Source of the DNA: Turritopsis dohrnii
Taxonomy: Eukaryota > Cnidaria > Hydrozoa > Anthoathecata > Oceaniidae
Reading direction: 5' to 3'
Length of the DNA stretch: 64,000 nt
NCBI GenBank assembly: GCA_027922465.2
Contig: BQMF02000095.1
Location: 806,001 to 870,000, forward strand
The notes below the pieces were generated by a model that saw nothing but the letters and a program-made list of their open reading frames with translations, made no database searches and was not told the DNA's origin. This document shows positions 58,305-64,000 of this stretch, one piece after another (the stretch's first letter is position 1; every line of letters starts with the position of its first letter). The position numbers and the translations under genes were made by a program.

Positions 58305-60080
58305 TCAAATCAGCTTCATTGTCTTTGCCCTAATCATCAATGTACTTGGTTTTCGTGAAGGGTGAAAACTATACTCGGGATCTCGTAAAATCGCCGTCCA
58401 TTTTCCAGGGTCATATTTCTTCAAACCGTACGACAGAAATGAATCTTCATTAGCTGAAAACGATACTTTGCACTGCCTCTTGGTAGCTCTTTCCGTTGTC
58501 TTGTCTGCAACGAGTAATGCTTTGGTTGACGCAACGTCAGAGGCCGAGTTTGCTCGTTCATTCTGTTGATTCAGTGCATTTTTGCTAAACTCCATAGATA
58601 CTGATGTCGTAGAACGTTCGTTAAAATTACTGTTTTGCAAAAATTCATGGTCCATGGTTGTCAGCTTTTCCATACATTGCCGCCCTTGACGTGCTACTTC
58701 GGCTGACTGAAGTTTCTGATAGTGTATTCGAGCTACGTGGGAGGTATGCTTTTGATCACGTGATAAAGCCGCTTGGTCACGTTCGTTCAGTTTACCCTAA
58801 GCTTTCCGTTTCGATAATCTGTCTGTATCGTGTCGGATTTATATACTTTCCAATAGCCTGGTAAACAATTCTTCCGAAAATATCACTTAACTGTTTCAGC
58901 TGAGTTCCATTCTTTGTTACCAAAACGTACTCGCAAATAGGATTTAGTCTAGTCCGAATACAAGCTATGTACCCATTCAAAATATCAACAACTCTTTTGG
59001 AAATAATGAGTGTATCAAATCCATATTTATAATTTGTTTTGAATCGTGTTTGATCGATAACACCGCCTTCATTTCCAACACCACGTACCATTGCAACAGT
59101 CAAATACTGATATGTCATTGGTCGACTTGCTTTCACTATTAGAAACAGTACAGCTACAACAAACGAAGTGCTGAAAGATAAATCGTGTGTGGAATGATGG
59201 CATTCGAATCACTAGCGTTAATCAATATCTGTGAAAATTTGTTGGCATGAAACGGAATAACATTTTGTAAATCTTCCAGACTAGCCCAACAATTGATAGT
59301 TTCAAGGTATTCCTTGCTCAGTACTGTACTCCATTCAATCCTCATTTGTTTTGCTAAGCACTTTTTTACCCTGTCTAAGTAAATTTCAGCTGCAATGAAT
59401 ACAGGTATATTCTCGCTTTTAATTGCATTACTCCTTCTGAAGTCAAGCGTGTGAGAAATGGCGTTCATGTAGCCAATAATTCCAGAATGACCAAGTTTCC
59501 AAGTGTCCTTCAAGTAATCCACAAAGTCAGAAAGCATTGTAATCGATCCAACGCAATAGTCTATAACACATCCTGGTACGTCCCAGAGAATAGATACGTC
59601 ATCGCAACAGAATTTCGCATACTTTAATAGTTTGGCTGTTACTTGTTCCGCTTGACACAAACTTTTACCTCCTCCACCTGGACTTTGTAGCCATTTTGAA
59701 AACAGTTTTCCAACAGTACATGTTTTAACAAACATCGGCATTGAAGAAGTGCAGCCACGTTTTCGTTTACTTTGAGTGGATACTCGTGTTGCAAATTCAG
59801 GAAATATAGTGGTAACGTCAGGTTTCTCGTCAAAAAAGTAAAACCAACCATGCTTTGTATAAACGTGTTTTCTACAACCTCTTTGCGTTTTAAAGCCTTC
59901 GCTTTCACATGACTTCACAGGGCATATGTACACTCCATTGCTAGTAGTTTTTAAGGACAACCTTTTCGGTTTCCTTTCATTTCCAACAGCTTTTTGCCAC
60001 ATCTTCTTTGATAAAATGCGTCTTTTCAACATCTCTGTCACGTAGTGAATCAGAAGATCAAGACGATCCCTTTTATGCAA
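58305..60080 (-). pseudogene. Zinc finger, tyrosine recombinase and Myb protein, frameshifted
   Basis: Three successive frames give one colinear protein of roughly 590 residues. N-terminal C2H2-like segment (CPVKSCESEGFKTQRGCRKH, then TKHGWFYFFDEKP), then a recombinase fold with the expected residues: Arg in ASRPMTYQYLT, Lys in VLVTKNG, Arg in NPTRYRQ, His and Tyr in KHTSHVARIHYQK. The last part is a Myb/SANT-like domain (SANEDSFLSYGLKKYDPGKW). Frame changes occur near 59,150 and 58,800, so it is either broken or has homopolymer sequence errors. Tyrosine recombinases move Crypton-type elements. Confidence 0.75.
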
Positions 60081-60556
60081 ATGTTTTAATTAGGAAACGT
60101 GTGAATTTCGACCAATCAAAAAGCTGTTCTTTTATTGTAAACTTGCGGAAACTGACAGACCGAATTAAAGTGGTCAGCAGAAAGTTTTTAGGGTTTTCCA
60201 CTTGTGTTCTGTATTATACACGACTGCATGATTTTTATAATGATTACACCAATAGGAACATTCTGTCTCATATATAACGGAACAAAGCCTTCCGTACAAA
60301 TACATTGCAAGTTAGCAGAATACAGAACAACATAGACCGTTTAGGATATTAAACATCGGTCTTGCAAAGACTTTTCTATTCTATAAAACACCGTGCATCT
60401 GAAAAAAACTTTAAAGGTCCCAAGAGTGCCTCAGAAATTGTTCCTTTTATAACAAAAGGAACTAACGAAATAGGAACACGTGCAAATGATAAAAATGTTT
60501 ATGCTCCATTGCTTTGCAAATTTACTTATACAAAGGAACAAAATAAGTTTATACGC
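60081..60556. other. Divergent intergenic region
   Basis: Separates the minus-strand recombinase from plus-strand helicase gene B. A TATATA stretch at 60,270-60,276 could serve the recombinase. Otherwise nothing recognised. Confidence 0.4.
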
Positions 60557-60584
60557 TATATAACCGTATAAGAAAAAATGTGTT
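60557..60584 (+). promoter_or_regulatory. Promoter-like segment of helicase gene B
   Basis: TATATAACCGTATAAG then AAAAAATG, 40-68 bp before the ATG at 60,625. The ACCGTATAAG part is shared with gene A. Confidence 0.5.
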
Positions 60585-60624
60585 CCTCTCACTGTACATA
60601 AAACATCTAAAAGAAGGAACAAAA

Positions 60625-63619
60625 ATGGATACTGCTACTTTTAAAGGTAATCTTTCTTTGCGAGAAGAACCTTTAAAAAGGGCGTTACGTAGTTTTATTG
60701 TGTCTCCATTTGCTTTAAAATACCGCGTTGTCGCTGTTCGAACACTTTGGAAGAGCGAAGATGCTTTTCATAGATTGTGGGGAAAGCGAGAACAACTACA
60801 GAAGATTTTAAAATCGATACCGCAGGTTGTAGCGTTTTTTAGTTGTGTTACCGCGCTGGAAAATCGGAATAGTGATGCAGCAAATCGATCCTCCGATCCT
60901 GGGTTTTCTTTCTGGATCGTATTTGACTGGCCAGAAATCAGTGGTACTGTGGTCGAAGATAGGATAGTTCAAAAGCTTTTGACAGCTGGCTTAGATGTCA
61001 GTTCATGCAAGATTGTGAGAGGAAGAGGTTTGTTACGTTGAGAAATATTAAACAGTCATTTCGTAAATGTCCCTTTCAAGAAGTCAAATTGCTTTTCCAC
61101 TTTGTTTATATCCATATAGGTGAAAGTAATCAATCAGCTGAAGATGCATATGCAAGTAGCCTGTACATCACATCGAAGGACCACAAGTGTCAGGAGGCTC
61201 TGCAAGCACTTGTTCTCAGTAAAACGCGTCTAGTCAGGAGTGTCGCTCAAGAGGAGGGTTACGAAATGAATTTCGTGGCTGTGGAAGAAGATACAGTCAA
61301 ACCAGTGCAGTTATATTTGCTGTCCACGCTTGATGACTGCGTACGTGAAGTTGTTCTTAACGCCGTCGAAAAAATCAAATTTACCGGTATCTCGTTGCAG
61401 GTCATCAATGAAAAGTCTCACGGTATGTCGTAACTTTACCATTAGTTCTTCCTGGAAAATGGTGAAATGATAAAATTGCACATGTGATTTTATTTACAGG
61501 CGCTGGTGAATTGTCGATACCCGATCGGCCTCGATCAAAAATCGGTCAGGCCATTGACGTGATTCGGCGTGTGATGTCGGAGAAAGGGTACAACATATGT
61601 AATGGTGGCATCTACAAGAAACCACCTGAAGCAACAAAAACATTCATCTACTGTAGCTCAGTGAAAGAGTTTTTGCTAAGTCTGCTGGGAGACGTTGTAT
61701 TTGCTGATGAAGTTGCTCCATACATCAACCAAGTTACCTGTCTTCTGTCAGAGCCAGCTTGCCGAGCCATTACGCCAATGGTCATTGACTACAATTTCAT
61801 TGAAGTTCTGGACGGGTACTTTTTCAATATCAAGCGAAAGGGGTTTCAACGACATCCGAAAATGGCAGGATCACCACGGGCTTTTGTGAAATACAAATAT
61901 ACCGGCAACGTTCCCTATCCGAAACATTTTGTGGAAGGTTAGTGTACCATGTTTTTCTTTGAGCGAGTGTTGACATTTAGAATTAACTTTGTCACATTGT
62001 TTTTAGGAGTTGAAAATAGTTTTCCCGATGAAAAGATTCGCATAATGTTCTATAAGAAGTATTACCAGTTGTTGTGCCATCAACAATTTCCTGTAAAAGA
62101 ATCGAAGCTGATGCTGGTAGGTCCATCCGACAGTGGAAAGACAAGCTGGTTTTCTCCCTTTCAAGGTACGACAGTCTGTCTCTTGCTTCAACATGTAGTT
62201 TATGAGTTGCACTTAACTTTGTGACTTTTGCGTTAAGGAATTATACCGTCAAAGTATATCGCTACCGTTGTAGCCGATGGACGCTTCTCTGCTGCTAACA
62301 TCAACGAGAACACACAGATCGTGTTAATGGACGAGTGGACCAGCGATTCGCTCAGCTGCGAAGATGCCAAAAGAGTACTACAAGGTTAACCGTTTACTTA
62401 TACCTGCATTTTTGTTAATGGTACCATATTTGCGTTAATTTATCACTGTTGAGTTTTATTTGCAGGTGGGTTAATGGCAGTGTCGAGGAAACACAAAGAC
62501 TCGTTCCAATTCAAATACAACAGTGGCTTTTTCATTACCACAAACGAGTACCCTGACTTTGGAGATGGAAGAGATGGCCAGGCGATTAGAAATCGGTTGT
62601 GCGTATTTAGCACAAAACCTCTGCCGAAGAAAAATGCTACAATAAGTGGTAATGCCAACTTTTAGTTCTTAATCAAACATTGATATGTGTATGTTAACAA
62701 CTGAATTTCTCTCATCATTTTACTAGCCTGGTTACGAACACACTGCATGGACGTCTTCCATTATGTGTCCCACCAAATACGCCGTAAGTCGATATTTGAA
62801 AATGGCTGTCCCACTTCTGCAAATGGCGAAGGTTCCGTATACAACGACTTTGATTACAACTGCCGTCAATTATTATTTGATGACAATAGCTCGATCAGCT
62901 TCTCGCAAATCAGTCGGTTTGAGTCTGACGAAGAACTAGCCGATGCTACTGTGCCTCAGTCAGCCGTCGACCATGCTGTACTTGAAGCAGATAGAACCGA
63001 AGGTATTCTATACGAGGAGCTAACGTTTACAACGCCGGATTTCGACTGCGAGTCGGTCGTTCCAGATGAGCAATACCAACAAAAAGTATACAGTCTGGTG
63101 AAGAGAAACCTTTGCGACGTACCGAACAGCGCAGCCACGAGAAAGGCATTTCTCATGCGACATCGCTCGGGATGGGTGGGCGCTGATTCAGTTTACGACG
63201 CATGGTTGTGCCTGAATGCCATGGAACGAAGCTGGTTCCCAATGGCCCAGTTTAGAGAGTCCTTTATCGATACGGTTGACGCAAGTACGTCCGATGGCGA
63301 CAACTGTGGCGAAAACGATGACGATATCGGTGAAAGGAAAAACGATAGCCGGGAAGATATGGAGACGAAACCCGTTTTTGAACGTTTCGTCCCTCGTAGC
63401 AAACCAGCTGAAGCTATTGTCATCAGCAGTGACGAGGAGTGCGAAATACAACCTGAATTGTTACGCGCATATCAGGCATGTTTCGGGACTACAGAAGTTT
63501 TGTCGTGGGACGAAGGAGCGATTGAAGTCGTAGAGGCAACCAAACGTAAGTTGTGTGGTGACGGTAACGATTTGTCACCGAAACGATCGAAACAAAACGA
63601 GATGTGTGAAGGAGTATGA
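60625..63619 (+). CDS. SF3 helicase protein, gene B (seven exons, tail truncated by MITE)
   Basis: Exons 60625-61027, 61120-61422, 61500-61937, 62007-62165, 62238-62384, 62466-62648 and 62727-63619 join in phase 1 to about 841 codons. Exon lengths equal gene A in exons 1, 2, 4, 5 and 6, and exon 3 is 6 bases longer. Walker A GPSDSGKTS, Walker B IVLMDEWTSD, motif C FFITTNEYP and IRNRLCVFST are all present. The C-terminus has one SUMO-interaction-like motif (AIVISSDEE). The stop is the first codon of an inserted MITE. I chose the ATG at 60,625 over the one at 60,580 because it aligns with gene A. Confidence 0.8.
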
Positions 63620-63776
63620 GAAAGGTCCCATTTGGAATTCATCAAACTTTTTGCAGGAAAGTCTTATAAAAATGTTTGAAAGAACGAGGCATGACGTAAT
63701 TTTATGCTCACTGACCCAAGCAAATTTAACAAGGTTTTCACCATGAATTTTGCTCTTCCAAATGGGACCTTTCTCA
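63617..63776. mobile_element. 160-bp MITE in the last exon of helicase gene B
   Basis: Inverted ends TGAGAAAGGTCCCATTTGGA with TA target duplication at 63,615-63,616 and 63,777-63,778. Its first three bases are the TGA stop of gene B. Confidence 0.9.
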
Positions 63777-63778
63777 TA

Positions 63779-63874
63779 GTGGAAGACGTCAAGCCGAGCA
63801 CCGAAACTCTACAGCGCTTCGCATCTGTCAATAATGTAACAGACACTATTGTAATCAGTAGTAATGAAGAATAA
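63779..63874 (+). pseudogene. Severed C-terminal tail of helicase gene B
   Basis: In the frame that would follow the pre-insertion sequence there are about 31 codons ending in TIVISSNEE and a stop at 63,874, similar to the tail of gene A. It is cut off by the MITE. Confidence 0.7.
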
Positions 63875-64000
63875 ACAAAAACGTTTAGTGTTATGTCTCA
63901 ATTTCATTAAAAACAGCCTCACCTATTTAACAGTTATGTCTACACGCCCTTACATTTGGAAAAATTCCTGTTGCTATAGACATCACTTGACATTTCAGCT
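63875..64000. other. Right edge, nothing recognised
   Basis: Short AT-rich sequence after helicase gene B. No iterons are visible before the window ends. Confidence 0.4.

Noticed and set aside
60580..60624. Upstream ATG at 60,580 as the start of helicase gene B
   Set aside because: The corresponding codons are not in frame in gene A; alignment supports 60,625.
53286..63619. Helicase genes as an integrated parvovirus
   Set aside because: Although the SF3 motifs resemble parvoviral ones, there is no HUH nickase motif or capsid gene, both genes have six conserved introns, and the protein is longer and differently arranged.

Overview
The window looks like nuclear DNA from an early-branching animal, most likely a cnidarian (inference). 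It is AT-rich, its genes are split into small exons with GT-AG introns, secreted thrombospondin type-1 (TSP1) repeat proteins dominate one half, and many metazoan transposons fill the introns. There are no bacterial operons, CRISPR arrays, rRNAs or tRNAs that I can recognise.

1 to 41.6 kb, minus strand: extracellular TSP1 genes. A gene starting with a signal-peptide exon at 41,578 runs leftward through a low-complexity N-terminal region with a KNKR cleavage-like site, a fibronectin type II exon, two Thr-rich exons, eight TSP1 exons and three LamG-like exons, to a terminal exon with a stop at 14,204. Further left, 31 more phase-1-compatible exons carry 25 TSP1 repeats and four copies of a cysteine-rich WSC-like domain. 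They are arranged as a repeated block of six TSP1 plus one WSC-like domain, and the last TSP1 of each block ends in CC instead of CPG. This half may be a second gene whose 5' exon is not visible, or the same gene with 14.2-14.6 kb acting as an alternative last exon. It continues past the left edge of the window. All proteins here are predicted to be secreted or matrix proteins.

Introns and the 41.6-48 kb spacer are dense with mobile DNA: a mariner-like transposase remnant, MITEs, a short Helitron, a decayed hAT with a nested element and a further nested MITE, an element carrying 18 NotI-like palindromes, an inverted-repeat element that carries a copied fragment of the TSP1 gene's second coding exon, and a hAT inserted in a LINE.

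48 to 64 kb: the most unusual region. Two apparently intact paralogous seven-exon genes (53,286-56,425 and 60,625-63,619, plus strand) encode proteins with a superfamily 3 (SF3) helicase domain and C-terminal SUMO-interaction-like motifs. Between them lie a 1.3-kb array of palindromic units built from helically phased 10-bp GTTACA/GTCACA iterons, and a minus-strand zinc finger, tyrosine recombinase and Myb reading frame broken by two frameshifts. A second, truncated recombinase copy lies at 47.96-49.06 kb. A head-to-tail array of five Helitrons (49,129-53,234) separates it from the first helicase gene. I infer a large DNA mobile element (or a domesticated derivative) that pairs an SF3 helicase, a tyrosine recombinase with a Myb domain, and an iteron origin-like array. 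A 160-bp MITE has cut off the C-terminal tail of the second helicase gene.
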